Assembly: GCA_018242045.1 (NCBI GenBank)
Contig: JAFECR010000007.1
Span: 1 to 60,580 of the forward strand
Length of the DNA stretch: 60,580 nt
Direction: 5' to 3'
Source of the DNA: Pseudomonadota bacterium
GTDB taxonomy: Bacteria; Pseudomonadota; Gammaproteobacteria; Berkiellales; Berkiellaceae
Shown: piece after piece, positions 32,729-43,027 of the stretch
Position numbering within the stretch: position 1 is the first letter of the stretch
Layout: the number at the start of each line of letters is the position of its first letter
Made by a program: the position numbers and the translations under genes
Notes under the pieces: generated by a model
Seen by the model: the letters and a program-made list of their open reading frames with translations, nothing else
Databases searched by the model: none
Told to the model about the DNA's origin: nothing

Positions 32729-33895
32729 TCAAAGTCGATGGCTATAGTCTTTAAGTTCAAAACCATCAAGGCTGTGTTCATAATTTTTACCAAAAGCAAT
32801 CACTTTAAACAGCTCACCCATTTCGTGTGGTTGAATTAATTGTTGGATCTGTTGAGAAAATTTTAATTGTTGCAAGGGATCACTGGGAACGTTGGTAGTT
32901 AATAAGTCATTGGCTAAGAGAAAAGCCCCTTGGGTGGTAAAACCAAGTAGGCTCAGATCGGCATCTATCCCCGCCTTGGCAACGGCAGTAAAATCGACAT
33001 GGGCGGTAATATCTTGTAAGCCAATAAATTGTAACGGATCAGGATGTGCATGATGTCGATAATGACACATTAATGTGCCCATATGACGACTTGGATGATA
33101 ATATTCTTGCTGTGAAAACCCATAATCAATAAATAATATAACACCATGGCTTAAACATTTGCTAACAGAGGCAAGCCATGGCGCCAAATCTAAATTAATT
33201 TCAGAGGTATATCCGCAAGTCATGGGATATTCCAGCGATTCTTGAATTAAATCAACAGCATTAGCAAGAGATGATGTTGTTGCGGTTTTAAATTCACATT
33301 GCCATTTTTCATTATTGAGTTTAATTTGTGCTTCTAAAATTTGATTATTTTCAGCTATTTTAAAAAGATGCACTGGCATGGCATCAAGCACTTCATTGCC
33401 TAAAATGATCCCATTAAAGGGGTCTTCAGGCAAGGAGTCCAGCCAGATAATACGTTCAAAGAAGTCAGGGCACTGCGCTTGCAGTGTGTTTTGTTGGCGT
33501 CCCTTAAGATCAGCGCTGACTTCAAGAATAAAGTAATTTTTGGGCAATAGATTCATTTTGCTTAGCGTTTTAATGATGTCACAAGCCATCGTGGCATCAC
33601 CTGCACCAAGCTCTAAGATGCAAGGATTAGTTAAAGTGCCCAGGATTTTTGCGCATTGTTTTGCAAGACATATTGAAAATAAAGGCGAAATCTGGGGAGC
33701 CGTGACAAAGTCTCCTTCTTTGCCAAACTTTTGCGAACCTGCACTATAATAACCAAGGCCAGGTGCATAAAGAACGATTTGCATAAATTCGGCAAAATTG
33801 AGGCACCCTTTTGTATGATAAATTTGCCTTAAATGCGCGAGCAGTTTTGCTTGATGCAAATAAGCATCTAGAGAAGGTTCAGGCAGAGTGCTCAT
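32729..33895 (-). CDS. SAM-dependent methyltransferase, MidA/NDUFAF7 family
   Basis: The 388-residue protein has the family N-terminus FAEFMQIVLYAPGLGYYSAG, FVTAPQISPLFSICLA, SAM motif ILELGAGDATMACDI and GNEVLDAMPVHLF. Mitochondrial members methylate an arginine of a complex I subunit; bacterial targets are not established. It overlaps folB by four bases (ATGA) and forms a pair with it. Confidence 0.88.
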   Translation of the reverse strand: MSTLPEPSLDAYLHQAKLLAHLRQIYHTKGCLNFAEFMQIVLYAPGLGYYSAGSQKFGKEGDFVTAPQISPLFSICLAKQCAKILGTLTNPCILELGAGDATMACDIIKTLSKMNLLPKNYFILEVSADLKGRQQNTLQAQCPDFFERIIWLDSLPEDPFNGIILGNEVLDAMPVHLFKIAENNQILEAQIKLNNEKWQCEFKTATTSSLANAVDLIQESLEYPMTCGYTSEINLDLAPWLASVSKCLSHGVILFIDYGFSQQEYYHPSRHMGTLMCHYRHHAHPDPLQFIGLQDITAHVDFTAVAKAGIDADLSLLGFTTQGAFLLANDLLTTNVPSDPLQQLKFSQQIQQLIQPHEMGELFKVIAFGKNYEHSLDGFELKDYSHRL

Positions 33896-34248
33896 TTTTG
33901 CCGCTCGATAGTAATCGCCACGTTTTTCGCTTGAGCTAGGGCACCCGGTTTGTGAAGCGTTATTTGTACCCAGGCGGTAGCAAAATGCGTTAATAATTCA
34001 TCTGCCAAGTGCTCAGCCAAAGTCTCTAATAATTGAAAATGATGTTCTTGTATAAATACCAAGATATGTTGTAAGACGTTTTCATAGTCGATAGCATCTT
34101 TAATATCATCATTTTCAGCAGCGCGTTTAGCATCGGTTGCCATGACAAGATCTAAATGCAGGTTTTGAGGAGTTTGTTTTTCCCATGCTTTAATGCCAAT
34201 CAGTGTATTGAGTTTAATATCACTGATAATGATTTTATCCATTGTCAT
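33892..34248 (-). CDS. folB: Dihydroneopterin aldolase
   Basis: The 118-residue protein has the FolB pattern MDKIIISDIKLNTLIGIKAWE, the catalytic glutamate in LLETLAEHLAD, and a C-terminal KPGALAQAKNVAITI with the conserved lysine. It cleaves dihydroneopterin in folate synthesis. The start may be Met3 (34242). It is divergent from plsY, a common neighbour. Confidence 0.92.
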   Translation of the reverse strand: MTMDKIIISDIKLNTLIGIKAWEKQTPQNLHLDLVMATDAKRAAENDDIKDAIDYENVLQHILVFIQEHHFQLLETLAEHLADELLTHFATAWVQITLHKPGALAQAKNVAITIERQK

Positions 34249-34342
34249 GCTCTTGTTTAAAAATTGCGACTATACCTCGGTTTTTCCTTTAGGCTCAAGT
34301 AAACTATGACAAGGATCTTGCTTTGAGTTGGTTTTTAAACTT

Positions 34343-34981
34343 ATGAATACGATAGTATTTAACATCACAGATTGCTTAGTTTTAAGTGTAGGAACGGTAG
34401 GTGGGTATTTATTGGGATCTATATCCAGTGCCATTTTAATCTGCTGGTTATTCAGATTACCCGATCCACGCTTTGCTGGCTCTAAGAATCCAGGAACAAC
34501 AAATGTGTTGCGTCTTGGCGGAAAATTTCCTGCGGCGCTTACCTTACTATGCGATGCGGTTAAAGGGGCATTACCTTTAATGCTTGCAAAGTGTGCTACA
34601 CAAAATCCTTGGGTTTTGAGTGTTATTTTATTAACCCCTGTCCTTGGGCATATGTATCCGGTGTTTTTTCACTTCAAAGGTGGCAAGGGCGTTGCAACCA
34701 CCATTGGGGGCCTATTAGCACTTTCGGCGCCACTTTGTGGCATTTTCTTATTAACTTGGATTGGGGTTTTTATCTTAACGGGTTATTCTTCATTATCAGC
34801 ATTAATTGCCATAATATGCATGCCTGGCTGGAGCTGGATCATGCTAGATCATCGTTATATACCCGCACTTGTTTTGTTGGCTTTACTCATTATCCTAAAA
34901 CATCACGAAAATATTCGACGATTATTGGCAGGAGAGGAAAGCAAATTGAGTTTTAAATCAAAAAATCGCCAAAACTCCTAA
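34343..34981 (+). CDS. plsY: Glycerol-3-phosphate acyltransferase PlsY
   Basis: The ~212-residue membrane protein has five hydrophobic segments. The PlsY motifs are GSISSAILICWLFRLPDPRFAGSKNPGTTNVLR, HMYPVFFHFKGGKGVATTIG and LKHHENIRRLLAGEESKL. It transfers acyl groups from acyl-phosphate to glycerol-3-phosphate in phospholipid synthesis. ATG at 34343 is chosen; an in-frame TTG at 34328 would add five residues. It converges with tsaD. Confidence 0.93.
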   Translation: MNTIVFNITDCLVLSVGTVGGYLLGSISSAILICWLFRLPDPRFAGSKNPGTTNVLRLGGKFPAALTLLCDAVKGALPLMLAKCATQNPWVLSVILLTPVLGHMYPVFFHFKGGKGVATTIGGLLALSAPLCGIFLLTWIGVFILTGYSSLSALIAIICMPGWSWIMLDHRYIPALVLLALLIILKHHENIRRLLAGEESKLSFKSKNRQNS

Positions 34982-35021
34982 ATTCAAACTGGCGCGAGTA
35001 AATACAGGGGTAGGCAAAAGC

Positions 35022-36053
35022 CTAAATCAAAATGACACGTGTATTTTGAGGAGGTTGCAGCGCTGTTAATGGCCAACGTGCTCGAACATGAATGCTTAAA
35101 TCTTCTCGTTCTCCTGCTATAAGACGTTGACAACCGGCATAAGCTATCATGGCGCCATTATCGGTGCAAAAGAGTGGTCGAGGATAAAATACTTTAAACC
35201 CTTGTTCTTCTCCAAGTAAAGATAAGGTTGTTCGTAATTTAAGATTAGCGCCCACGCCGCCGGCAATCACCAGTTGTTTCATGCCAGTCATGTTTAATGC
35301 TCGCACCGATTTTGCTATTAAAGTGTCGATCACCGCTTGTTCAAAGCTGGCAGCAAGATCGGCAATGGTTTGCTCATCGAGCGATATTTTAGCAACAGTA
35401 TTAACCACGGCAGTTTTTAAGCCACTGAAGCTAAAATCCAAGCCTTTTTCTAATAGCGGTCGTGGAAAAGTAAAGCGAGTCGGATTACCTTTGGTGGCAA
35501 TTTTGGCTAAATGCGGACCACCGGGATAGGGTAAGCCTAAGAGCTTGGCAGTTTTATCAAAGGCTTCTCCTGCTGCATCATCTAAGGATTCTCCTAGCAG
35601 CGTATATTCTCCTAATTGTTTTACCTCAATAAGTTGTGAATGCCCCCCTGAAACCAATAAAGCTACAAAAGGAAAATCAGGCGGGTTAGCTTCTAGCATA
35701 GGGGCGAGTAAATGCCCTTCCATATGATGCACCCCGACGGCCGGACATTGCCAAGCAAAACTCAGACTTTGGGCGAATACAGCCCCGACAAGTAGCGCAC
35801 CGACTAAGCCGGGTCCAGCAGTGTAGGCGATACCGTGGATGTCCTTAGCACTAAGCCCTGCTTCATTTAGTACGGCTTCTATCATTGGTAAAACTTTACG
35901 GACATGATCCCGTGAGGCTAATTCTGGTACAACACCACCATATTCAGAGTGTGTTTTTTGACTGAATAAATGATGTGCGAGTAGCCCATCTTTGCTATCA
36001 TAAATAGCGATCCCTGTTTCATCGCAGGATGTTTCAATGCCAAGAACACGCAT
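35022..36053 (-). CDS. tsaD: tRNA N6-threonylcarbamoyladenosine transferase TsaD
   Basis: From ATG at 36053 the protein is 343 residues, the usual length. It has [10 protein letters not shown], the metal-binding [18 protein letters not shown] and [12 protein letters not shown] with [12 protein letters not shown]. It completes t6A37 on ANN-decoding tRNAs with TsaB, C and E. A 27-residue longer frame to 36134 is not family-like and is rejected. It is divergent from rpsU, the standard gammaproteobacterial order. Confidence 0.95.
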   Translation of the reverse strand: MRVLGIETSCDETGIAIYDSKDGLLAHHLFSQKTHSEYGGVVPELASRDHVRKVLPMIEAVLNEAGLSAKDIHGIAYTAGPGLVGALLVGAVFAQSLSFAWQCPAVGVHHMEGHLLAPMLEANPPDFPFVALLVSGGHSQLIEVKQLGEYTLLGESLDDAAGEAFDKTAKLLGLPYPGGPHLAKIATKGNPTRFTFPRPLLEKGLDFSFSGLKTAVVNTVAKISLDEQTIADLAASFEQAVIDTLIAKSVRALNMTGMKQLVIAGGVGANLKLRTTLSLLGEEQGFKVFYPRPLFCTDNGAMIAYAGCQRLIAGEREDLSIHVRARWPLTALQPPQNTRVILI

Positions 36054-36166
36054 ATCAGGCAGCTTCCTAATAGAAGTTGAATGTGGGGATAGCCCTACAT
36101 TTTTTGGGTGAATCGTTGTAAAATGGCGCCCCACCGGGTTTTCCCGATGAATTGCCTAAAAGTAGG

Positions 36167-36194
36167 TTGTATTGTCCATATTATGCTGTATAGT
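36167..36194 (+). promoter_or_regulatory. Candidate sigma70 promoter for rpsU operon
   Basis: TTGTAT (36167-36172) and TATAGT (36189-36194) are separated by 16 bases, a fair sigma70 match placed upstream of the rpsU leader hairpin. Confidence 0.35.
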
Positions 36195-36196
36195 TC

Positions 36197-36220
36197 AATA
36201 GCCAGCTTAGGCTATTTTTA
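36197..36220 (+). terminator. Attenuator-like hairpin in the rpsU leader
   Basis: AATAGCC (36197-36203), loop AGCTTA, GGCTATT (36210-36216), then TTTTAATTT. It has the form of a weak intrinsic terminator lying between the candidate promoter and the rpsU start at 36252, so it could attenuate the whole rpsU-yqeY-dnaG-rpoD operon. Confidence 0.5.
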
Positions 36221-36251
36221 ATTTAATTACATTTAAGAGGTCAACATATAC

Positions 36252-36515
36252 ATGCCAGGAATAAAGGTACGCGATAATGAGGGGTTTGATTCGGCCATTC
36301 GCCGTTTTAAACGAGTAGTGGAAAAATCAGGAATTTTATCAGAAATGCGTCGTCGTGAATTTCACGAAACCCCCTCTGAAAAGAAAAAGCGTGCTTTGGC
36401 AGCAGCGATTAAACGTTTTCGTAAAAAGCAAATGCGTGAAGCAAAAATGGACCGAGATCGCACTGGTCGAAGCAACGGTGGCAATAATAATGGCGGTCGC
36501 GGTCGTCAACACTGA
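36252..36515 (+). CDS. rpsU: Ribosomal protein bS21 with extended C-terminus
   Basis: The 87-residue protein has the S21 core [21 protein letters not shown] and [17 protein letters not shown]. coli S21 has 71 residues; here a Gly/Asn/Arg-rich tail ([14 protein letters not shown]) is added. S21 helps 16S rRNA pair with the Shine-Dalgarno sequence. It is the first gene of the macromolecular-synthesis operon. Confidence 0.95.
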   Translation: MPGIKVRDNEGFDSAIRRFKRVVEKSGILSEMRRREFHETPSEKKKRALAAAIKRFRKKQMREAKMDRDRTGRSNGGNNNGGRGRQH

Positions 36516-36523
36516 GTCACTAA

Positions 36524-36539
36524 ACTTATTCAGATAAGT
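36524..36539 (+). other. Small hairpin between rpsU and yqeY
   Basis: ACTTAT-TCAG-ATAAGT gives a perfect 6-bp stem without a T-run. It could be an mRNA processing or stability site separating the abundant rpsU message from the downstream genes. Confidence 0.4.
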
Positions 36540-36576
36540 AAATTCATATTTGGCATCAGATCCTCGGAGTGCTTGC

Positions 36577-37038
36577 ATGGCAAAGTCAATTAAGGAACAA
36601 GTTCAGGAAGAAATGAAGCTGGCAATGCGAGCACAAGATAAACCACGTCTTGGCATTATTCGTTTAATTTTGTCTGAGTTTAAGCGTATAGAAGTTGATG
36701 AGCGTATTGTTTTAGATGAAACACGCGAACTGGCAATTTTAGATAAAATGCAAAAGCAACGTCGTGATTCAATTGAACAATTCACGGCTGCCGGTCGTAA
36801 TGAGTTGGCCGATCAAGAAAAATTTGAGATAGAAGTCATTCAGTCTTTTAAGCCTGCAGCCTTGTCTGAGCAAGAGATCCAGCAAATGGTGGATGCTGCC
36901 ATTAAAGAGAGCAACGCTGTTTCCATCCAAGACATGGCTAAAGTGATGACAATATTAAAGCCAAAATTACAAGGTCGTGCAGATATGGGCCAAGTAAGTG
37001 CTAAAGTCAAAACCTTATTAGGTTCTGCTGGCAACTAA
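36577..37038 (+). CDS. yqeY: GatB/YqeY domain protein
   Basis: From ATG at 36577, seven bases after CGGAG, the 153-residue protein has the YqeY pattern: SIKEQVQEEMKLAMRAQDKPRLGIIRLILSE, then EFKRIE and KQRRDSIEQF. The C-terminal helices resemble the tRNA-binding tail of GatB. Its exact function is unknown. Its position between rpsU and dnaG is common in gammaproteobacteria. An upstream TTG at 36550 is less likely. Confidence 0.9.
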   Translation: MAKSIKEQVQEEMKLAMRAQDKPRLGIIRLILSEFKRIEVDERIVLDETRELAILDKMQKQRRDSIEQFTAAGRNELADQEKFEIEVIQSFKPAALSEQEIQQMVDAAIKESNAVSIQDMAKVMTILKPKLQGRADMGQVSAKVKTLLGSAGN

Positions 37039-37061
37039 ATTGTCAACGTAGGGATCTATGC

Positions 37062-38834
37062 ATGTCAGGATCTGGTGGGCGTATTCCCGATAGTTTTATA
37101 CAATCCTTGCTTTCAAAAACAGATATTGTTTCTGTTATTCAAGAAAGCGTCAAACTAAAAAAAAATGGTTCTAACTATAGTGCTTGTTGTCCTTTTCATC
37201 AAGAAAAAACCCCTTCTTTTACCGTGAGCCCAACCAAACAATTTTATCATTGTTTTGGCTGTGGTATGCACGGTGATGTCATTCGATTTTTAATGGATTA
37301 TCAGTCACTCAGCTTCGTCGATGCCGTTGAACGCTTAGCTGGACGTATAGGTTTAACTGTACCAAAAGATCCCCTTGAAGCTGCTAAAGCCCAAGTAAAA
37401 TTAACAACAACGATGGTCTTAAATCGTTGCGCTGCTTTCTATGCAGAAAAATTAAAACATCACCCTGAAGCTAAAACTGCCGTCGCTTACCTAAAAAAGA
37501 GGGGGCTCACTGGAAAGGTAGCTAAACAGTTTCAAATTGGGTTTGCGCCATCTGGATGGGATAATCTTTTAAGCTTTTTCCAGGGTGACAATGGTGCGCT
37601 TAAAATTTTAGAAGAAACAGGCCTTATCATTAAGCACCCGCAGGGACGATTTTATGATCGATTTAGAGAAAGGATCATGTTCCCTATTCGGGACAGGCGA
37701 GGTGAAGTGATAGGCTTTGGCGCCAGAGTGATGGACAAAAGTCAGCCTAAATATTTGAACTCGCCAGAATCATCGGTGTTTCAAAAAGGCCATTGTATGT
37801 ATGGCTTATATGAAGCCCTCCACAGCAAGCAAAAGTGGCAAACTGCGATAGTGGTAGAGGGTTATCTTGATGTTGTTGCGCTTGTTCAAATGGGAGTGAC
37901 AGGAGTGGTAGCGACTTTGGGGACAGCCATCACAACCCATCATCTCAGCGCACTATTTAATTTGGTTGATGAACTTGTTTTTTGTTTTGATGGCGATAAA
38001 GCTGGCCAAGGGGCAGCTTGGAAAGCGCTGCAGTTAGTGCTGAGTTTTTTAACTGAGAATAGGCAAGTACGTTTTGTTTTCTTGCCACCGGGTGAGGATC
38101 CAGACTCCTATATCCGTCAATATGGTGCAGCATCTTTTAAAAGCTTAATTAACAATGGCACCTCGCTTTCAGCGTATTTTTTTGCCACCTTATGCGAACA
38201 GATTGTGCCTGATTCGGTTGATAGTCGCGCGCATTTGGCTAGCGTTGCGCGATCAATGATAGAAAGAATTCCCCAAGGCATTTTTAAAGAAATGATGTTT
38301 GAACAACTTGCTAAGTTGGTTGCAAGCACGCCACAAGTGGTTAGAGGGGGTAAAGCGTTTAGAAGTTATTATTCCCCTAAAGGCCAAACTAAAATAAAAG
38401 TAGCCCCCCCCCCTAAACCTATGGAAACAGCTTATATCGCATCGGCGCTTTTATTACGTAACCCTGATCTTTACGGTGCTTGGGAAGGACGTTCGGTTTT
38501 TCCATCGCAAATTGAAGCGCCTGGCATGGAAGTATTTTATCAGCTCATGACTTTACTCAATGCCAACCTATCTGCTGTGCAGCTACGTGAAAAGTTACAT
38601 GAAGCAGGATTTGAATTAAAACGCTTAGTAGAGAGTGAAGCAAAAATTGCTTTGTTACCAGAAACAGGGCTAGAAGCTGAATTTATAGGCGCTCTTGCGC
38701 GCCTTGAGGTGGTAGGTCGGGAGCAAATAGCAGAAAAATTGCTTTTAAAAGCCAAAAATATGGCACTGACTGAAGAAGAAAAACAAAAGCTGAAAGAATT
38801 TTTACAATCAAGGGAATCAAATAACTCAGTTTGA
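37062..38834 (+). CDS. dnaG: DNA primase
   Basis: The 590-residue protein has the CHC2 zinc finger (C43, H46, C64, C67), a Toprim domain with VVEGYLDVVAL and CFDGDKAGQGA, and a C-terminal helicase-binding domain. It synthesises RNA primers for replication with DnaB. It is 23 bp after yqeY and shares the operon with rpoD. Length and motifs are normal. Confidence 0.97.
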   Translation: MSGSGGRIPDSFIQSLLSKTDIVSVIQESVKLKKNGSNYSACCPFHQEKTPSFTVSPTKQFYHCFGCGMHGDVIRFLMDYQSLSFVDAVERLAGRIGLTVPKDPLEAAKAQVKLTTTMVLNRCAAFYAEKLKHHPEAKTAVAYLKKRGLTGKVAKQFQIGFAPSGWDNLLSFFQGDNGALKILEETGLIIKHPQGRFYDRFRERIMFPIRDRRGEVIGFGARVMDKSQPKYLNSPESSVFQKGHCMYGLYEALHSKQKWQTAIVVEGYLDVVALVQMGVTGVVATLGTAITTHHLSALFNLVDELVFCFDGDKAGQGAAWKALQLVLSFLTENRQVRFVFLPPGEDPDSYIRQYGAASFKSLINNGTSLSAYFFATLCEQIVPDSVDSRAHLASVARSMIERIPQGIFKEMMFEQLAKLVASTPQVVRGGKAFRSYYSPKGQTKIKVAPPPKPMETAYIASALLLRNPDLYGAWEGRSVFPSQIEAPGMEVFYQLMTLLNANLSAVQLREKLHEAGFELKRLVESEAKIALLPETGLEAEFIGALARLEVVGREQIAEKLLLKAKNMALTEEEKQKLKEFLQSRESNNSV

Positions 38835-39018
38835 CTCTAATTAACAGAGAACGAGAAAAACTGTAACGGGTACTTCAACGTTTTGATGTGAATGGCTACT
38901 GACATACAGTACTAGCCTAAAAACAAAATAACGGATAGAATTGTCGGTTCCCTCACGGTATACAAAGTTTACCCGTAAAGTATCAGTTTAAAGGTTGCAG
39001 ACCAAGGTAGCTCTATAT

Positions 39019-40929
39019 ATGAATTATGTTGATCACGAGCAGCAAGCAACACAACTGCAAGACTTAATTGCAGCTGGGAAGGAAAAGGGATATCTCACTT
39101 ATGCTGAAGTGAGTGATTTGCTGCCCTATCACATTGTGGATCCTGAACAAGTAGAAGACATCATCAGCATGATCAATGACATGGGGATTGATGTTTATGA
39201 AGATGCCCCAGATGAAGATGCCTTATCCTTGGCAGATACTGTCGTTGAAGATGATGATATTGCCAGAGAAGCAGCGGAAGCCTTGTCTTATGCTTCTGCC
39301 GATACTGAGTTTGGTCGCACCACTGATCCCGTGCGGATGTACATGCGTGAAATGGGTACAGTGGAATTGCTTACTCGCCAAGGCGAAATTGAAATTGCTA
39401 AACGTATTGAGGTTGGTTTACGCCAAGTTTTAAGCGCATTAGCTGCTTATCCACCCAATATTGCTTACATTTTGAAAGAATATAATCGATATCTTTCCGA
39501 TCAGATCCGTTTAGGCGATATTATCAGCGGCTTTGTCCAAAACGAGGATGAAGAAGGCGATGGTAGTGGCGGCATGCCGATCGAGATTAACCCCGATGCA
39601 GAATTTGAACCTACCCCCGCTGATTTAGTCGACGAAGAAGGCGTTGTCGCAGAAGGCGTTGATGGAGAAGATTCAGAATTAGAAACTGGCCCAGATCCTG
39701 AAATAGCGGCGCAGCACTTTAATCGTTTGCGTGAAGCCTATGAAAAGGCCATTGCTGCGGAAGAAAAACTAGGTCTAGATCACCCAGAAACAGCTGCAGC
39801 TTATCAAGAATTGGCAGATGCTTTTGCCGTATTCAAATTTGTACCGCGTTTGTTTGAAGAACTTGTTGGCTTTATGCGAGGGTTGTTAGAAGGCATTCGA
39901 TCTCATGAAAAAGGGATCATGGCGTTATGTGTCCAGAAGGGTAAAATGCCCCGCCAAATATTTGTAACCACATTTCCTAGCAATGAAATCAATTTTGATT
40001 GGATGGACAACCAAATCTCCTTAAATAAACCTTTTTCGCAAGAATTTAGAAAAATTAAGGAAGATGTGATCCATCACCAAGAACAACTACGCCAGATTGA
40101 AAAAAATGCTGGGCGCACCATAGTGGCTGTTAAGGAACTTCATCGCAATATGTCTATAGGTGAAGCCAAGGCACGTCGTGCAAAGAAAGAGATGGTTGAA
40201 GCGAATTTACGCTTGGTTATTTCTATTGCTAAAAAATATACTAATCGTGGTTTGCAGTTTTTAGATCTGATCCAAGAGGGCAATATCGGGCTGATGAAGG
40301 CCGTCGATAAATTTGAATATCGCCGCGGTTATAAATTCTCTACCTATGCCACTTGGTGGATTAGACAAGCAATTACGCGTTCTATCGCAGATCAAGCGCG
40401 CACAATCCGTATTCCGGTGCACATGATAGAAACGATTAACAAACTTAATCGGGTTGCACGTCAGATGTTGCAGGAAATGGGACGCGAGCCAACGCCTGAA
40501 GAGTTAGGCAAGCGCATGGGAATGCCAGAAGATAAAATTCGCAAAGTGCTTAAGATTGCTAAAGAACCCATCTCGATGGAAACGCCGATTGGTGATGACG
40601 AAGATTCACATCTAGGTGATTTTATTGAAGACACCATTATCGCCTCTCCAGCAGATTCAGCGACAACAGCAGGACTAAGGGAAGCAACCAGACGTATCTT
40701 GGCCACACTGACAGCCAGAGAAGCAAAAGTGCTGCGGATGCGATTTGGTATTGACATGAATACCGATCACACCTTAGAAGAAGTTGGCAAACAATTTGAT
40801 GTAACGCGTGAACGTATTCGACAAATTGAAGCGAAAGCCTTACGTAAATTGCGTCAACCAAGTCGTGCTGATGACTTGCGTAGTTTCTTAGTTGATAGTG
40901 ATGATGAAGAAGAAAGCCCATTGAAGTAA
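39019..40929 (+). CDS. rpoD: RNA polymerase primary sigma factor (sigma70)
   Basis: The product is about 636 residues. It has region 1.1 ([17 protein letters not shown]), region 1.2 ([18 protein letters not shown]) and an acidic spacer at ~180-240. Region 2 is [39 protein letters not shown] with [10 protein letters not shown], and region 4.2 is [18 protein letters not shown]. It directs housekeeping transcription. ATG at 39019 is used; an in-frame TTG at 38995 would add eight residues. It is the last gene of the operon and precedes the tRNA gene with the island. Confidence 0.97.
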   Translation: MNYVDHEQQATQLQDLIAAGKEKGYLTYAEVSDLLPYHIVDPEQVEDIISMINDMGIDVYEDAPDEDALSLADTVVEDDDIAREAAEALSYASADTEFGRTTDPVRMYMREMGTVELLTRQGEIEIAKRIEVGLRQVLSALAAYPPNIAYILKEYNRYLSDQIRLGDIISGFVQNEDEEGDGSGGMPIEINPDAEFEPTPADLVDEEGVVAEGVDGEDSELETGPDPEIAAQHFNRLREAYEKAIAAEEKLGLDHPETAAAYQELADAFAVFKFVPRLFEELVGFMRGLLEGIRSHEKGIMALCVQKGKMPRQIFVTTFPSNEINFDWMDNQISLNKPFSQEFRKIKEDVIHHQEQLRQIEKNAGRTIVAVKELHRNMSIGEAKARRAKKEMVEANLRLVISIAKKYTNRGLQFLDLIQEGNIGLMKAVDKFEYRRGYKFSTYATWWIRQAITRSIADQARTIRIPVHMIETINKLNRVARQMLQEMGREPTPEELGKRMGMPEDKIRKVLKIAKEPISMETPIGDDEDSHLGDFIEDTIIASPADSATTAGLREATRRILATLTAREAKVLRMRFGIDMNTDHTLEEVGKQFDVTRERIRQIEAKALRKLRQPSRADDLRSFLVDSDDEEESPLK

Positions 40930-40976
40930 TTCGAAGTAATCCATTGAAGTCACATGACAATGGGCTTAAGCGTTGT
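40916..40976 (+). terminator. Long-loop hairpin at the end of rpoD
   Basis: AGCCCATTG near the rpoD stop can pair with CAATGGGCT about 36 bases later. There is no T-run, so it may protect the mRNA end or act with Rho. Confidence 0.3.
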
Positions 40977-41026
40977 TATGATAGTGGGCTCGAAAATATA
41001 AGACAAAGCTCACTTATCCCTTCTAC

Positions 41027-41113
<87 letters not shown>

Positions 41114-41268
41114 GGACTTATAGTCACCTCCCAAAATTTAAAAATCACCCGTGTCGTGTATGTGTCGAGATTAGAGTGCTTATCTTGGCAACTCAATTCC
41201 CTTATTCCCTAATTTGTTTATTATTTGGAAACGCAGTATATATAGGCAATTTGCAGAGCCCTTAGATC

Positions 41269-42252
41269 ATGATCGCCTTAAAAGAACAACCGCCAGACCA
41301 AATCGTAGATGTGGGTCCTTTCCTCAAGGAGTACTACGAGGTTTACCAAGAAGGTGCGCGTGAAAAGGCATCTTTTGTTTGGCCTGAGAAACCAGCGGTT
41401 CCCCATAGTTTTTGCATACCATCCCGTCTTTATATGTTTAAGCTGTCTCGAGGTGTATACCCCGAGCAGTTTTGGATTGAGATATTTGCATACCAATTAG
41501 GCTGCCTGATTGATGTTCCTGTTCCGCCCGCCTTTGTGGCGTATGATAGTGAAAACAAGCAGGCGGGTGCGCTTATCGAATGGTTTTATAATCAAGATGA
41601 GGACTTATACTTACGGGGTGGCGATATTATGCAATCACTGATCGAGGATTACGACGTAGAGAAGGGCTTAAAGCATAATCTTCAAAGCATTTTTGCTTAT
41701 CTAAAATCCCTCAATCGGGGAGCGAATAATTGGATGCGGGCCTGGGTTAAAATGCTCACCTTCGATGCCCTTTTAGGGAATTCAGATCGTCATCAAGGGA
41801 ATTGGGGGATTGTCACTAAAAAGGGGCTTCTCCCGCAAGGCAATGATGAAGGGAAAGAGCCGATGAGAATGATGTCCCCTGCCTTTGATAATGGCACGAG
41901 TATGGGAATTGAAATCCAAGAGAAAGACTTTGAAAAATTTAATGACTCAAGGCATATGGAGCGTTATTTGAATAAGGGAAAACCTCATTTAAAATGGGAT
42001 TTAAATCAAGACCGAAAAACACGCGACAATCACGAAAGTTTTATTAAGAAGATGATCCAGGCGTACCCTGATTATAAAGAAGATATGATAAGCGGTTTAC
42101 AATTTTCCAAGACACAGGTTAAAGAGATCTTTGAAAGATTAGCAGGTTTTGAGATTACGCCGCGTTTTAGTAAAGCGCGGGCTCAGTTTATGTTGGATTT
42201 ATTGTTTAAGCGACGAGAACAACTTTTATTGGCACTAGGTATACAATCATGA
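41269..42252 (+). CDS. HipA-like serine/threonine kinase
   Basis: The 327-residue protein matches the HipA C-terminal kinase fold. Candidate ATP lysine K58 lies in MFKLSRG and E71 follows. The catalytic segment is DALLGNSDRHQGNWG, with D173-R-H and N178. The DFG-like SPAFDNG has D207. The HipA N-terminal subdomain is absent; a related segment is encoded in the next gene, whose start overlaps by four bases. This split organisation recalls other HipA-type toxin systems in which the kinase and N-subdomain are separate. It probably phosphorylates a host-cell protein or translation factor; the target is unknown. It is the first gene of the island. Confidence 0.8.
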   Translation: MIALKEQPPDQIVDVGPFLKEYYEVYQEGAREKASFVWPEKPAVPHSFCIPSRLYMFKLSRGVYPEQFWIEIFAYQLGCLIDVPVPPAFVAYDSENKQAGALIEWFYNQDEDLYLRGGDIMQSLIEDYDVEKGLKHNLQSIFAYLKSLNRGANNWMRAWVKMLTFDALLGNSDRHQGNWGIVTKKGLLPQGNDEGKEPMRMMSPAFDNGTSMGIEIQEKDFEKFNDSRHMERYLNKGKPHLKWDLNQDRKTRDNHESFIKKMIQAYPDYKEDMISGLQFSKTQVKEIFERLAGFEITPRFSKARAQFMLDLLFKRREQLLLALGIQS

Positions 42253-42974
42253 ATTCTATTAAGCATATCGTCGAATTTGACACGTTAAATCTAGTTTGGC
42301 AATCAGGCAATGATCCCAATCGTCTTCGTTATGTTGTTGCAGAATTGACGCGGCATGATAATAATGTGCAATTGAGATATTTAAAGAGCACCCAGGATTT
42401 TAAAACAGCGTTAGGATTTGGTTTTAAGGGATATCCTGCTTTTAATATTGAGAAGGATATTCACTCAAGTGGGGTAATAGAAGCATTTAAGCGGCGCCTT
42501 CCTCCGAGAACCCGAGGGGACTTTGGCAAGTATCTTGAAATGTTTCGTTTACCCCAAGATGCAGAAATAAGCGACTTTGCATTATTAGGATACTCAGGGG
42601 CTAAGCTACCAGGTGATGAGTTTTCAATCATTCCTTCCCTTGAAGAAGTAACACAGTCTTTTGAATTTCTTATGGAAGTGGCTGGATTTCGACACAACTC
42701 TAAGATCCCAATAGAAAGCATTGAATTAAAGTCTCATGTGACATTTGAAGCAGAGCCAGACAACCCCGTTGATCCAAGTGCAATAAAGATCTTATTAGAT
42801 GGGAACAAGATTGGGTATGTAACGCGAAATCTTTTGCCACAATTTTATCGCTGGTTAGAGGAAGGTCGGATAGAGACTGCCGTTATAGAAAGAAAAAATG
42901 GACAGCCTGATAGACCAACGTTGTATCTTTTTGTGAAGCTCAAGGCAAAGTCATCAATGAAGCAAAGTATGTGA
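42249..42974 (+). CDS. HipA N-terminal-like/HIRAN-domain protein
   Basis: The 241-residue protein begins with a segment like the HipA N-terminal subdomain (LNLVWQSGNDPNRLRYVVAEL, GFKGYPAF, and a FKRRLPPRTRGDF segment). It ends with a HIRAN domain at about 155-225 (HVTFEAEPDNPVDPSAIKILL, KIGYVTRNLLPQF). HIRAN domains bind DNA ends or 3'-hydroxyl ends in eukaryotic repair proteins. Coupled to the HipA-like kinase by a four-base overlap, it probably regulates or targets the kinase, perhaps sensing DNA damage or foreign DNA. That role is inference. Confidence 0.75.
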   Translation: MNSIKHIVEFDTLNLVWQSGNDPNRLRYVVAELTRHDNNVQLRYLKSTQDFKTALGFGFKGYPAFNIEKDIHSSGVIEAFKRRLPPRTRGDFGKYLEMFRLPQDAEISDFALLGYSGAKLPGDEFSIIPSLEEVTQSFEFLMEVAGFRHNSKIPIESIELKSHVTFEAEPDNPVDPSAIKILLDGNKIGYVTRNLLPQFYRWLEEGRIETAVIERKNGQPDRPTLYLFVKLKAKSSMKQSM

Positions 42975-43027
42975 ATGTTGATCCAAATTTTTTGTAAAGC
43001 TAAGGATAGCCGAATACGAGGTAGAAA

